Assembly: GCA_003254905.1 (NCBI GenBank)
Contig: QANU01005399.1
Location: 1 to 64,000 of the forward strand
Length of the DNA: 64,000 nt
Direction: 5' to 3'
Origin: Nissolia schottii
Taxonomy: Eukaryota > Streptophyta > Magnoliopsida > Fabales > Fabaceae
Below, one piece after another: positions 23,936 to 35,564 of this stretch. The notes beneath the pieces were generated by a model. The model searched no databases. It was not told the origin of the DNA and saw only the letters and a program-made list of their open reading frames with translations. A program made the translations under genes and the position numbers. Within the stretch, counting starts at the first letter, position 1. Every line of letters begins with the position of its first letter.

Positions 23936-25749
23936 ACTTGGTCATATTGCTTTTCATCTAAACTGATTTTTTCTCTCTCCAACACACTCTCCATGTCTTT
24001 CATATGCCTTACTTCTGTATTGCCTCAAGCCAATTGCTTGCTCTTTCCTATCGTGTGTCTGTATATCTTGTTGAACCGAAGGTAAGCTATTTTTTTACCC
24101 CTCAAACTTATCCCTTCCATTTCTTTTTCTGCTTTAGGGTTTTTCTTCAATTTTAGTCATCATTCTACCCCATTAGTTTGGTAGAGACTATCAAAATGAC
24201 TTTATTAAAATAAGGGGAAAAAATTAAAATAAGAACACTGTTGAAAATTCTTTCCTGGTGAGATCTGCTGCACACAACTTGAAAAGCACAGGGCAACCAT
24301 ATGTGGGAACAATGGCAGACCTCAGACGATGGAGCGCACCTTGGAGGAGACCTTGAGATTGGTGGGGATGTGGTGGTTGATCTGCGATGGCCTCGTCGGA
24401 GTAACCCAGCAAGGATGAGGTGAGGTTCAATCTCAATATCACAAGGAATTGGGGAAGACTCCCAACATTTTGAACCAAATAACGTAAAAAAAAAAGGAGG
24501 AAGAAGAAAGATTTAGAGACACTAGGATAGATGATGATGATGCAAGAATTGTAATGTACCAGGGTGTGTTGGTTTACAGGTGATCCAAATCAATTTTAAC
24601 CATATATATTAATTAAATGGCTGAGATCAAACTGGTGTGTGGTGCACTATTCTATATGAGGTGACTATCATGGGCAAATGAACCCACCAATTGGCCAAAT
24701 CCAGAAACCACTCGTCATTTAGGTAGTGTTTGATAAGCGTCTTGGGATAGAAAATGTGCAGAGACGCATCCCCTGCATCCCTCCATTTTGGAGGTACGGA
24801 AAATTTGCTTAAAAATTGTCCCCAAACATGTCTCATGTATTCTTTCATTTTGGATGTACAGAAATTAGTTGAAAAATTATCTTGAAACAAAGACAATTTT
24901 AAGTCTTATGTTTTTGTCTCATTCTCTAAACATGTTCTTGTTCCCACTTTCTTTGTATTTTTTTGTCTTGGGACGCTTACTAAAGGATACCTTAATGTAT
25001 ACTCTTCATGCTTCTTGTTATGATTCAAAAGTACAAAGAAAACATAGAATCTAACAAACAGGGTACTTTCAATCCATGAGATTTCCAATGCTTTAATCTG
25101 ATCAACCTCTTGATTGCACTTGAAATCTATCAACTAAATGCTCACCAACAAAGTGACAACTGCCTCGACTACTACTAAAATGACCCCCCCGCCCCATTCA
25201 GCCATTTTCTTGTGAAATCTCCACCAGCCTCACCTTAATCCACTAGTCTGACCTTTTCATTCCCGTTATACGTGTGTTTAAAATGAACAAGAGAGGATCT
25301 CTATCCCGTTAACGTTATATACATTACTTACTACTATTGCCCTTTCTACATTGCCTATGAATGCATAGTGAATCTTCTGTTGTCAGGTTAGTGATTCATA
25401 ATCTATGCAGAATTGTTTCATTTTTTGTTTTATTTTCAAAGGTTCATTGTATCCTTTTCTTGGCTATTATGCCCCAAAAATTAGAAAAAGCCTTTTGATA
25501 GTTGCAAACTTGCAATAATGTTCAGAAGGATGTTGGAGTGACAAAATGATTGTGACTGCCAACCGTGGAATGCAGATATTCAATTGTCTGTTTGCCCATT
25601 GCATTCAACAGATATGGCCATATACTTGTTTGTTATCTGTGATTGACATTGTGTGGTATATTCACTCATTTTGCCTATGGTGTTGCAGTTATCAAGATCT
25701 AGATGCCCCAGAAGACGAAGTCACTGTGATAGACTACCGAAGTTTGTAG
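9767..25749 (+). CDS. SE: SERRATE, C2H2 zinc-finger RNA-processing factor (12 coding exons)
   Basis: SE (Ars2 homologue) works in the nucleus with DCL1 and HYL1 in pri-miRNA processing, and with the cap-binding complex in splicing. Exons: 9767-10185, 11301-11428, 18529-18580, 20976-21050, 21148-21222, 21368-21415, 21604-21672, 21763-22566, 22680-22725, 23089-23333, 23430-23612, 25689-25749. All join at GT-AG in frame: 2205 nt, 734 aa plus stop (Arabidopsis SE is 720). Residues 1-140 are Pro-rich, then Arg/Asp/Ser-rich (RS-like). The conserved helical domain starts at [14 protein letters not shown] (about 204). The zinc finger is C512, C517, H530, H535. The Gly/Pro-rich tail ends in [15 protein letters not shown] (720-734), the family's hallmark end. 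Exons 4-7 are multiples of three. No lesion is visible. Intron 2 is 7.1 kb, swollen by transposons. Function is by homology. Confidence 0.97.
10186..11300 (+). other. SERRATE intron 1
   Basis: It starts GTGCATAC and ends GAGCAAAG. It is AT-rich, with a (GT)n microsatellite at 11248-11270 close to the acceptor. The short open frames here are chance. No element was recognised. Confidence 0.8.
11705..12048. mobile_element. Possible MITE in SERRATE intron 2
   Basis: The left end GGGTGAGTTTGGACATAAC and the right end GCTTAATTAAGTTGTTTACCC form a weak inverted pair (GGGTgAgtTTGG against GGGTAAACAAC). The interior shows plus/minus wording (ACTTTT..AAAAGT) typical of fold-back elements. Target duplications were not found, so boundaries and class are uncertain. 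Confidence 0.35.
12291..12317. repeat. (TA)n microsatellite
   Basis: A run of about 13 TA units in SERRATE intron 2, just left of the nested transposon. Confidence 0.9.
12548..12786 (-). repeat. Copia LTR (3' LTR in element sense)
   Basis: 239 bp, TG..CA ended, next to the polypurine tract. About 96% identical by hand count to the LTR at 16471-16715 apart from one short indel. Confidence 0.9.
12790..13180 (-). pseudogene. Copia RNase H region (fossil)
   Basis: The minus-strand reading shows the Copia RNase H signature, with [20 protein letters not shown] and [20 protein letters not shown]. It belongs to the Copia element. Confidence 0.85.
13400..14225 (-). pseudogene. Copia reverse transcriptase region (fossil)
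   Basis: Typical RT words appear in order: [49 protein letters not shown], and the catalytic YVDD within [10 protein letters not shown]. This is a decayed fossil belonging to the Copia element. Confidence 0.9.
15125..16029 (-). pseudogene. Copia GAG-pre-integrase and integrase region (fossil)
   Basis: [17 protein letters not shown] is the GAG-pre-integrase signature. [20 protein letters not shown] is the end of the integrase core carrying its last acidic residue. Decayed. Confidence 0.88.
16063..16450 (-). pseudogene. Copia gag-like start (fossil)
   Basis: The minus-strand frame starting [15 protein letters not shown] just inside the right LTR leads to a [20 protein letters not shown] segment, the C-terminal gag words of many Copia elements. 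The region is much shorter than a normal gag. Confidence 0.6.
16471..16715 (-). repeat. Copia LTR (5' LTR in element sense)
   Basis: 245 bp. The partner of 12548-12786, followed by the AGAAT target duplication at 16716-16720. Confidence 0.9.
16761..17600. other. Interior of the MULE-like element, non-coding
   Basis: No coding sequence. There is a GC-richer stretch at 17200-17390 (GCCATTGTAG..CCACCATCTG..CCGCATCAACTG) and a T-run followed by GGTCATGGGCAGCACCCATGG near 17420. The GC-richer part could be a captured gene piece, as MULE elements often carry, but no protein was recognised. Confidence 0.4.
17705..17750. repeat. (CT)n(TA)n microsatellite
   Basis: A compound run of CT then TA dinucleotides directly right of the MULE-like element in SERRATE intron 2. 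Confidence 0.9.
17751..18528 (+). other. SERRATE intron 2, right part
   Basis: T-rich intron DNA that ends at the acceptor TGTTGCAG before exon 3. No gene or element was recognised. Confidence 0.7.
19142..19240. mobile_element. Short fold-back element in SERRATE intron 3
   Basis: GGGTCTGTTTGGGAGAAGTG at 19142 pairs with CACTTCTTTCAAACAGGTCC near 19220-19239. The arms are about 40 nt and nearly complementary around a loop of about 20 nt, with total length 99 bp. GGGTCTGTTTGG ends are common in small plant MITEs. Flanks GAA/GAG do not give a clean duplication. An RNA from here would fold into a hairpin, but the arms look like transposon ends rather than a miRNA. Confidence 0.6.
19241..20975 (+). 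other. SERRATE intron 3, remainder
   Basis: Ordinary T-rich intron sequence up to TTGTTTCAG before exon 4. No coding or repeat signal was recognised beyond chance frames. Confidence 0.7.
23866..23935. repeat. (TG)n(CT)n(TA)n microsatellite in SERRATE intron 11
   Basis: Three dinucleotide tracts in series, about 70 bp. It lies in the 2.1-kb last intron (23613-25688) and accounts for the chance open frame here. Confidence 0.95.
24722..24991. mobile_element. PIF/Harbinger-type MITE in SERRATE intron 11
   Basis: The 270-bp element has inverted ends GGTAGTGTTTGATAAGCGTC and, inverted from the right, GGTATCCTTTAGTAAGCGTC. TTA duplications flank it on both sides (24719-24721 and 24992-24994). Short TIRs starting GG and a 3-bp TWA target are the signature of PIF/Harbinger-derived MITEs. 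No transposase. The interior contains a further repeated word (TTTTGGA(G/T)GTAC), so it may have an internal duplication. Confidence 0.75.
24995..25688 (+). other. SERRATE intron 11, right part
   Basis: Nothing recognised. It includes a C-rich patch (GACCCCCCCGCCCC) near 25182 and ends at the acceptor GTGTTGCAG before the last exon. Confidence 0.6.
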
Positions 25750-25940
25750 GTGTAATTGGGTTGTCTGGCTTTTCCTGAGATTGGGTAGGAAGTGTGCCTG
25801 TTTCTGTCAATGATATTTTCCTCTTTCAATAAGAGCAGCAGCCTACCAGTAACGCTGGGGTTAGGTTCCTTTGTTTTTGTGAATTTGTTTCTGAACCTTA
25901 TATTTAAGCAGAGGAAAGGAACTTGGATTTTGTACTTCAG
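25750..25940 (+). other. SERRATE 3' UTR (probable)
   Basis: T-rich sequence after the stop, with CAATAAGAG near 25829 as a near-canonical poly(A) signal. The end point is a guess. Confidence 0.45.
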
Positions 25941-27081
25941 TTTAAATTTTTAGATTTTTTGAACTGCATGCCGAACCATGCTTATGAGGATACTGGCGGT
26001 AGATGTAGAGATATAAACGTCAGTGAACCTATTCTTTGTTGGATAATCATCTAGTTGACTTACACTGATAAGACGATTGGCATAAAACTGCATGTATATG
26101 TAGAGATTAAAAATACGTATGTTGTACGACATAAAACAAAATGGTTTAAATGTTTCGCCTCTTAACAAATTTTATGAGATTTGGTTTTAGTTCCCGTTGG
26201 CAAGTAAATATTGCATCGTGGCCGAGAGCCATTATATATAGTACATACATGGACTAACTGAGAAGTTGGTTGACACCTCGGTTACTATAAGGCACTCTGG
26301 ATGAGAATACACTTGGAGTGTGATGTTCGAAGAAAAGCTTTTATATGAAATCTTGAATTAGCCCTTCTATTCCCTTGATCAAGAAGTCTAGACGAACATT
26401 AAGACAAGTAGTCATGTTCCACGTGAGTAACGAGGGCCAAGGACAGCTTTTAGATAAAATTTTCTTAATTCAGCTGAACACGATGATAGTTTCACATGTT
26501 CATTTATCCTGGCCAAATATTTACACAAGATTGTGTCGAGATGTTGAGGCCAAGTGACCTTGAATAATTCCTTAGATAGATGATTTGAGCATTACAGTTT
26601 CGCTTTATGATGCATTATTCTAGACACATTACCCAAGTATCTAGGCCATGACAGTTGGGGATACACTGCTTGAGACCATAGATTCCTGATAGTTAGTCTG
26701 AGTCTTGATGCATTATCCAAGTACTTAGGTCACGACAATTGGGGATACACTGCCTGAGATGTGTGTGTATACGTGTATGTGTGTGTGTAACGTGTGAACC
26801 CTGGACCACTTGATAAGTATGCTTTATGGAAATGAATGCATGCTTGAGCAATTGAGTAGGTTTTTGCACGTACCCCCTAGCGTGTGAGTTTCTTAGTTAG
26901 TGCACTTCGTCATATTACTAGTATGGCTCACATTTTCAAAAAAAGAAAAGTTTTAAATTGGTTTATATTTTCACAACTAATTGTATTTTCAAAAGGAAGT
27001 CTAAAAGTAACCAAGCTTAAAGGTCACAACTAGTGAACGTTATTTACAACTTAAGCGTAAATAGCTAGTTAAAGTGTTACA
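25941..27081 (+). mobile_element. Ty3/gypsy LTR, 3' part
   Basis: It ends TTAAGCGTAAATAGCTAG, then TTAAAGTGTTACA at 27081, and is followed three bases later by a tRNA-Met primer-binding site. This marks the end of a plus-strand 5' LTR. The left limit is uncertain because no TGTAACAC start was found. A degenerate direct repeat lies at about 26605-26675 and 26705-26762 (CCAAGTA..TTAGG..TTGGGGATACACTG). Confidence 0.6.
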
Positions 27082-27084
27082 TTT

Positions 27085-27096
27085 TGGTATCAGAGC
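27085..27096 (+). other. Retrotransposon primer-binding site
   Basis: TGGTATCAGAGC is complementary to the 3' end of initiator tRNA-Met and lies 3 bp after the LTR end. This is the normal layout of many plant gypsy and Copia elements. Confidence 0.9.
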
Positions 27097-30000
27097 AAGT
27101 CAGTCCAATTGAGTCTGAGGATTGAGCTTGACTATGCTTCCAAGCATAGTTTTGTGTTAGTTTTTCCAGTGTTTAAGACCAACACCTTTTTGCATATGGT
27201 CAAGAGTCTAAATCAAGATTCAATGGTACTTGAAAATTGATTTGGCCTTGCTTTTATGCATATCTAGAGTATGTTAGCCATGCATTAGGTCTTTTCTTTT
27301 GAGACAAGGAGTAGTTTGGCATGATGCGCTCAGTCACTTTGCTCTCATCCTACTGTTGCATTTTGTAGGAAAGTATAGCCTAGCTAACTCTATGTTTTTT
27401 GTCAAGTGTATTCAGGGAATTGATAGCAAGTGAAGAGTGAACTCCATAAGTCTTGATCCTCGAGAAACTTAGCATTCTGCTGAGTGTCTCTCTATGTTTT
27501 GGCTATTAGCAGTAATAAGAGAAATAGTTGTAAGAAGATGAGCCCCAAGATGAGCCCCCTAACCAGGGAAGGTTCTTTGTTCCTTTCCTTGATTAAAACC
27601 CTTCCTTATGCTATACACTTTTCCCCCATAGTCTAAATCCCTTAAAGAAGAACGGAACTTCTTTACCATCTTGTTTTTCTTTCCTTGTGAATCTTTTGAT
27701 TCCCTTGTTAAAGGTCTTTAGGTTAAGATTGAATGTTCTATTCTTTCGGAGGAATATACTTTGATATAGGTTTTTTCTCCTTGTTGATGTAGCTTTAATT
27801 CTTTTGCATGTCCTAATGGTCATGAAATCTTATTCCATATAACCCTAACCTATCTCCGTTAACCTATTTCAATAGGCGAAGTCCATGATTATTTCTATTA
27901 GGCGTTCTTGCGTAGTTTATTGGTTTGGTGTTTTGGGCACATTACGTGAGAATGCCATTCTAGTTCGTCACCTATACAACAATGGCAGGGAATGGTTGTT
28001 GCCTTAATACTGGAAAAGACCAGTGTGTCCAGCAATATGATCTCAGGTATGTGATTGATGGATTTCACGATTTTAATTTCCTTATTGATTCAAGCATATG
28101 GTGCCAATTGTACCCCTAAGATTGTGTTAAGAAATTAAGTTTACCAACTCATCTATCCTTGAAAGCGTACCTTGGTTTTACCACATGTACTAAGTAGTCT
28201 TACCCTGTAGTTGCCTTATTTAAAACTGGCTAATTCTGTCATTGCCGTTATTTCCCTGTAGAAGGATAGCACCTTCAGTTAACCTTAGGTATCCCCTATG
28301 TTAAATTATGAATTTAGGTGTTGGTTCAACTAAGACAAGTTGAGTGATGTTGAGGTGTGATTAGGTTCATGATCCTTGATTTAATGGTTGGACCTTTTAG
28401 TTAGCCACCAATGCTTAGAACTGAGTTTGAACCACAAAGAGCCTAAGTAGTACCTTTATGCTACTGTAAATAGATAAACAGGAATATGCCCTTTTGACGT
28501 CTCCTAACATCAATATTAAGCATGCTTTGCATGACATCCCTGAAGTGTGGAAAGATCAAAGAAGTATTTCCTAAGAATACATTGAAGTGTCCCTGAGTGA
28601 ATAGAGAATTTTCCTTTGGACTTGTTCTTCGAAGTGGGACCAATAGTCATCATCCTTTACCCTAGATGTTTTGTAGAGTGGAGGCAGCTGGAGTACCTAT
28701 GGTAGGTTCAGTAGGAGAAGAAGTTGGTAAGGTAAAGTGTATCTCTTGGATAAAAATTGATGTATCGGTGAAGTATTTAAGGAAAGGTTAGTGGACGCCC
28801 TAGTGAATTTAGGAAAAATCATAGGAAATAAAGAGACTTATGCAATATAGTTTGAGAGAAGTTCACCAAAGCCTAAGAAGAAGATGGTCGACTTTTACCC
28901 AAATTTAGTTAGTCAGGAGAGCCAAGAGAGAGGTGGAAGTCGGAGCGATCTTGAAAAGTATAAGTGCAAAGACATTGGAGGAAATCATTGATTTGGAAGT
29001 ATGCCATGATTATTTAGTATAGGAAGTGTTGGAGACCGTATAAGTTTGTTACACCCTCCTCTTGTTCCTAAAGGGAACATAGGTAGGTATTTCAAGGGAT
29101 TTTGTGTTTGGATTAACCCAAAACACAAAGAAAAGTAGGCACTATATAGGTAATAGTAGAAAGATTGATTAATTTTGTCTACTTTCTACCTATTTGAGTT
29201 AACGATCCATTAGAAAAGCTTGCAGGGACCTATGATGGCAGAATCGTGAGGCTACAATGAATGTTCTCGACAATTAGATCGGTTAGTGATCCTAGGTTCA
29301 TTTGAGGTTTTGGAACATACTTTTGTAGAGTCTCTAGAACCTGGTATAAGAGTTTAGCTTGACCTCCTATGGCGGGCGGACAGCTTTGAGTGAACTACCC
29401 CACCTTTAGAGAATAGAATGAGAGTCTATTTGTTGCATACACCTAGAAATGAAGCTTAGTAATGGCTATAAGTAGGGTTAGTATGCAACCAAAGTAGTTG
29501 GGTTAATATAGAATAGTGTTTCTTGGAGTAAGAATCCATCTATCATGATTTGAGAAGAGTGCGAAGAGTTATATCGTGTTGGGACATGAAGTCGCGAAGG
29601 GGAAACCATTGAGAAGTAAAGAAGTTAGAAATAGGATTCTCGCTAATGCTAATCATACCTGTCACAAAGGAGTTGGAATGTATTGAAAAGAAATCTTGTC
29701 AAGTTTGAACTTGCATATACCTGAAATTATACTTAGAACAGTTGTAGAAAGAGTCATTAAAGTTAAGAGACTAAGCCTACATTGCCTTAGGACCCTTTTT
29801 AGAACTCTAAGAATCAGCTACCTATGGTTATAGTATCGCCAACCTGTCTGCCTAACCTTTTCCTATGACCTTAGTGTTATCCAGTTTAAGAGTAAACCAA
29901 TTGTTCTCCAGTCTTATGCTTGAATTAATCTAGTTAAGTTGTGACTTGAGATCCTAGTTACTGAAGATGATCATTTTTTTCCGCAATGCATGTAGTTGAG

Positions 30001-30152
30001 ACTCAAGACTATTCCCACAGTTCGAGTATCCTAGAACAATGTTCTGTTCGAATAATGTTATTAGAAACTTGGTTTCGTGACATAGATCAAGTCTCCAAGC
30101 CTATTCACAGACATCAAATTTCAAGGACAAAGTTCTTTTAAAGGTGGTGGAT
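27097..30152 (+). mobile_element. Eroded internal region of a gypsy-type element
   Basis: The sequence follows the primer site and has no recognisable gag or pol. Only short chance frames remain. The first 100 bp (GACTATGCTTCCAAGCATAG and neighbours) match the start of the minus-strand element at 34426-34595, so the two are relatives. A very old fossil. Confidence 0.45.
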
Positions 30153-33100
30153 TATAACACTCCACTTTTTTGTTATTCTGAGCATTGTCTTAGAATACCT
30201 TTTCCCCCAATTTAGGAGTGTTATTAATCATGTATTAGTTGAACCTACATGTCAACCTCAGCCACTTGCCACCACTTGCCACATGGTGGCCGCGTGGCAA
30301 CAAGAACCATTTCCCCTAAGGGCACATGGCTATTCGGTCATGTGTGTGCCACCACCTCTTTTAAAAGATAATCATGTCATTTGTCTCTTAATTTTCCTTA
30401 TCTCACTTGAAAGTCATGTCCCAACAGAAGTACAACCATAAAAGAAAGCCTTTATTTTCCTTATTTCAAGAGCATTTATCACAAAATTGTGGCTTCGCCG
30501 TCCTCTTTCTTTCACCCATCATCATGAAATTTTCATCGCATTCGCCATGGCAATACCATCATTCAATTACTTCTTTGTCTTCTACTTCATGGATTAATGC
30601 TTGAGCTCATAGAAGAGGTTAGGGAAGGAGCTCACCAAGTCATGCATAACCAGCAATCATCAAAGTGAGGCCATGAGTCGTTCGGTCACCAACAACCCCA
30701 AATCTGTACTTGGTTCACTTCTCTTTTAATCATTTTTTGTTTTAATTGTGTAGAGATCATTAGAGAAATAATCCTCTAAGTCTTACCAAACTCAACAGAG
30801 AACTTTCCTTTATGTCACAAATAAGCAAATTTTTCAAAGGGAATTCTTTACTACCTTCACTGCCACATTCACAACTCCATCAAAAGATTCACCATGTCTC
30901 GCTCTCTCATAAAAAAGATACACCACATAGTATCTCATCCTTCTTGCTTCAAATGTTGTTCCTTTGCTTTTGAAGAAAATTCTTAAGAGAACTCCTCTCT
31001 TCCTTGCCAAATCGCGTAATGAGCCTACGTATGTGACTCATCATCGTCACTATTTCACCACACCTTGTGAAAACTTCATTTCTCTCAATTCCCATAAAGG
31101 AAAACACATACACAACCACAGTCTTTATAATGGATCAAAGCACAAGCTATTGCTTATTTTCTTCTTATTTAGTGATGCACATGCATTATGCTTTCACTTC
31201 AATTCCCTTTTCTGTTTACATGCATGTTTAAGGAATGAGATTGAATACTTTGATTTGGATTTGGTTGAGAGGAATTAATTAAGAGCATGCATGTCAAAAA
31301 TCTTGACTAGAAATGTTAGAGATTTGGTAGAATTTGTAGATCTGAATTTTGGTTGGGCTGTTTTTGCATGCAGCGAATTTCATTTGGAAAAATTAATCTC
31401 ATTTTTTAAATCTACACGAAAAATTTTGTGGGGATACCAAGTTTCAAAATTTCTAGAGTCCCCTATAAATTTTTCAAGTAAATTGAGTTAAAACGATATT
31501 TCCGAGAGCGTTGGAGACACCAAGGCTCTCCAAGGGACTTCTCAAAGTTTCTTGACTCTTCTGAAACTTTCGTAAGTGTGGATAATCTGAAAACCCACCA
31601 CCTAAGTGGCTTGTTTATGATGTTTTTTTTGTGCTCTTGAGAAACTATGTTGTACCATTGTGCTTTAGGGATGTGAGTATGCTTATGAGTGTATGGGGTT
31701 TGTAGCAAAGGTTTATGTGTGAAAAACATGAGTTTGGAGTGTCGCAAGAGAAATGGTATTTTGTTCTTTAAGAGAGAACTTAGGAGAATATTTGGTTGGA
31801 ATTTGTAGAAGATGGTGCAAATAAGGTTTTAGTAGTGCATGATAGCAAAAGAAAAAAAGGAAATCAAATGTATAAGTGTACAGGAGTTAGGAGAGTGTTC
31901 AGTTTTGAGGACCTAGAAGTTAGAGGAATTAGGGTCTTGCGATTTATAGAGGTGAGAGTGTAAAAGAAATCAGGAATATGAGGGTGTGTGTGAGTCAGAG
32001 AAACTAGGTTATGGGAATGGAAGTTAGAAATGTTAGGTTTTGGAAAGTGCAGGAGAGAATATAAGGAGTTAAAAATGAGTAGGCATGGAGAATAGTGATT
32101 TCAAGTTAGGTGAGTAAGGAAAAGATAAATGAGTTTAAAATAGAAGTGTGAGTATAAACGAACTAGAGAGTAAACTAGGGTTAGAGAGTATAAGAGGGTT
32201 TACGCAAAAGGTAAAAGACATAAGTGTTTCGGGCACACATAAAGGAAGATCATAAGATTTGATGAGGAAAAGTTGAAAGAGTATGTTAAGAGTCATAAGA
32301 AATTACAAGATAGTTTTAAGAATGTGAGTTTCTATGAGTCCTTGAGATTACGCATATCCCGAAATGCACTGGTACACTTTAGTTTATAGCTTATGATTGT
32401 CAAGTGAAATTAACTACATTATATGTGCTATATTATTATTATTATGCATCATGAGAAAATGGGTTGTCATTAGAGCTTTATGGAAACCTTAGACAACTAG
32501 AAGGTCAATCACATAACTGTAAAAAGATAATAATTGAACATAAGAAACGAACAAGACCTTAAGAAGTTTCCGACCACAATGGATTCAGTGTACCTTGAAG
32601 ATATCTATATAGTTATATAATAGGAAATCCCCTTCTCTTGGCACGTCAATGGACACGCCCCTCACCATCTTGCAAGATGGAATGGTTAATGTTAAGAAAG
32701 CAAGCTTAAATTTGCTATGAAAGCAAGATCATGTTGTTAAAAGAAAGTTTATGCCCAGAAAGAAAGATATGACCAGAAAGAAAGATATGATATGACGAAA
32801 AGGAAAGTTCATGATGAAAAGAAAGTTTATGCTAAGTATGCAAAATATGCTACGAAAGCAAGATATGTAAAAAGGTGAGAATATGATACGAAAGCATGAG
32901 TCTACCTCTGGTGATGCTGTAAGGGTAGCCCCTCACCACCCTACATGCAGGGATGGTAAATTTATGTATATGTTGATGCTAATGCATCTGTAGTTTGCTA
33001 CCACCTCATGTATGAGCTCTTCCTTCAAGTTTAAGAATATGGAGTAGGTTGTAGTTGGCGAGGGGACGACGGTCCCATTGGTTACATGGGGGAAAGGACA

Positions 33101-34062
33101 AGAAGGATGTTACCCCAATGTAAATACTTGATAGGGCACATAAGAGAACTCATATATCCCTTCATGCATGATATATGTGATGTATGTATATGATAATAAT
33201 ATATGTATAAGCTATAGGGCTTTCACAAGATTGCCTCTATGAGGTTATGAGATACGAGAGTACGTGATCCGATGTCATGCTACTTAAGCGAATAGGATTA
33301 GAAAGCACGATAACTTTTCCTTTATACGTAATATAAAGATTAGAAATCCCCTAGTCACCAAGTAAATTAGATAAAGCTGCTCAGGACTAGCATGAATAAT
33401 AATAGGTAGGGATCTTAGTATACTTTGACATCTAGAGACCTCCTGAGCGGCCTAGATCATAAATGAATCGAAAACGGATAGTCATGCCTGATAGGATTCC
33501 CATTGAGGACGAAATGTTCTCACCCCCTACTCATTTATGATTTCAGGCGAGCATCACGGGTACACTGGATAACCGCAGGGCACAGATCCTACATTTGTAT
33601 ACGTGGACTGACCCCACCATGAGGATCGTCATGATGATTGTTTTGTTTGACTTTGCTAACGTCCAAAGTATTCTGCCACCAACACCTGTCTCCTCTCATT
33701 TCCCTTGGCTTCAACAGAAACTTTCCACTTTAGATGTACTCCAGGGAACGCCTGTATGGATGAATCTACGCTCCACTCCTGCTATGATGCTCGTGCCAGC
33801 ACATTTGGGTCCACGTATCTGCCAAACAACAAGGAAAATGGTGATCCCTATGGTCGGGCGCAGGTTTGCCCTTCGGACACATGATAAAGAGGAGGAGGAG
33901 GCGGCATCTCAAGATGATTGAATGTCTTGACGTCAATATACTCCAAGGAAGCAGCGAAATTACAGTTTCTATTTGCGCATCATGACAATTAGGTGTTTTG
34001 TATTCTGTATTAGCTAAATGGATTAGATATGCCATTGGCTCCTTATATGCAGTAAGTGTATA

Positions 34063-34109
<47 letters not shown>

Positions 34110-34425
34110 CCAAGTGTGTAATAGTTTCTTGGACCCATATGAATGAATGTACATTATGCTATTTTGTATGATTATCTGTTGTGATGATAAATGCCTAAGT
34201 CTCTTAGAGTCTATCGCTTGCGTATATATATTTGTCTTCCTGGATACGCGTGGTTCGTATTTTATCTTTTAATAAGAAAGGAAAAAGTTTTAAATTGGTT
34301 CATATTTTCAGTTAAAGAATAATTTCAAAGACAATATAGAACTAAAAGTATTCCAACCAAAGCATATAACAAACTAGTGAGCATTGTTTACGACTTAAGC
34401 GTAAGCAGCTAGCTAGGTTGTTACA
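30153..34425 (+). mobile_element. Large Ty3/gypsy-type LTR, possibly solo
   Basis: The start TATAACACTCCACTTTTTTG is a mutated TGTAACA-type terminus, and the end is CTAGCTAGGTTGTTACA at 34425. The first 300 bp match, in reverse, the minus-strand LTR piece ending near 54345 (shared GTCTTAGAATAC and a TTGCCACC..CACATGGTG word). The shared TGAGGAC..TTCTCACC..TTTATGATTTCAG block is at 33508-33546. It is longer than the LTRs at 36094 and 46184 (about 2.8 kb), so it may contain an insertion. A clean target duplication was not found. Confidence 0.55.
34066..34106. repeat. (TA)n microsatellite
   Basis: About 20 TA units inside the large LTR, causing low-complexity open frames on the minus strand. 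Confidence 0.95.
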
Positions 34426-34610
34426 GGAAGAATATTGTCACGTTCGCACCTACATAATCACTAAGTTGATCAGACTCACAACAATACAAAGTGTGAAAAT
34501 GACCATAACACAAACACAACAGGGCAAGACATAGACAAGGAATTATGCTTAGAAGCATAGTCAGGCACAATCCTTAGGCTCAATTGGGTCGACTTGCTCT
34601 GATACCAAAA
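34426..34610 (-). mobile_element. Internal start of a minus-strand gypsy element with primer site
   Basis: On the minus strand TGGTATCAGAGC (34596-34607) follows the LTR end at 34611 by three bases. It is followed by a leader similar to that at 27097. The element is cut off at 34425 by the neighbouring LTR. Confidence 0.75.
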
Positions 34611-35564
34611 TGTAACACCATAGCTAGCTAGTTACACTTGAGTTGTAATTAATGTTTACCAGTTGTCACATTTTAGCTTTGCCTTACTTTTAGACTTAGC
34701 TTATTAAATACTTATCTGGAAAATATGATACAATTTTGAACTTTTAAAAAAAAAATTAAAAGACGTGAGCCACAAATTTCAGAATATGGATAAGAGTTAA
34801 GTCGTGCAAAAACATAAGGGTGCGGAATGACATACGGGCATATAACACAATGCACATAAGTATATCACTGAATAACCTTATATAATAATTGTCATAAGTC
34901 CAACCACTCACAATAATACAACTTAACATCCCAAAGGAAAATAAAATGATAGTGTAGCAAATCACGAAAGAACAACTTAACCAACCATGGATTTGTTGTT
35001 GGTTGGAAGAAGAAGATGGAGTTTTTTGGAGCTTTGGGAAGAATGAGAAAAAGGCGAGTAGTGAGCTTTTGTTTTTCTATTGTCTTGTGTAAGAAAAAGG
35101 TGTGTTTGAGTGAAGTGTTAGAGAATAAAAAGATGAGTGTGGCAACGGATGAAGTGCACAACGGGTGCATGAAAAAAAGGGAAAAAATTGCTTCCAAAAA
35201 TATCTAGTGTCATATAAAGGACAAGCATGATGCGAGACTTTTTTGTGTAGAATTGGGATTGAAACTGATAATTATTTTAAAACACATGTAAAGGGGGTCC
35301 CACATGGGTCTCAACTCTTTAGGGATCTCAGATAGAGATACAGTGGGCCTCGTAGACTTGTGAGCCCGATCTTAACTTCTAAACCATAAGTTCGATTGAC
35401 GAATCATCAAAAGTTTTGAAATCAGTGTGACTAAGGGGATCTTATTATTTAAATAATAAATTATTACTCTATGGTTCAATAATATCTTAAATAACAGTTA
35501 AATATTGGTTACTACATAGTAGAGAACACAATGTTTATCTTTAGCAGAAAAACGTGGTGTTACA
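34611..35564 (-). mobile_element. Minus-strand gypsy 5' LTR, 954 bp
   Basis: On the plus strand it runs from TGTAACACCATAGCTAGC to AACGTGGTGTTACA, so both ends carry the inverted TGTAACACC/GGTGTTACA termini. With the adjacent primer site and leader it is the 5' LTR of an element whose rest is missing. Its end resembles the LTR at 27081. Confidence 0.75.

Noticed and set aside
33595-33921. 108-residue open frame as a gene
   Set aside because: It lies within the large LTR, has no recognisable domain, and overlaps the low-complexity TA region on the other strand.
27085-34607. TGGTATCAGAGC words as parts of tRNA genes
   Set aside because: Both copies (27085 and, reversed, 34596) sit 3 bp from LTR ends and are primer-binding sites; no cloverleaf surrounds them.
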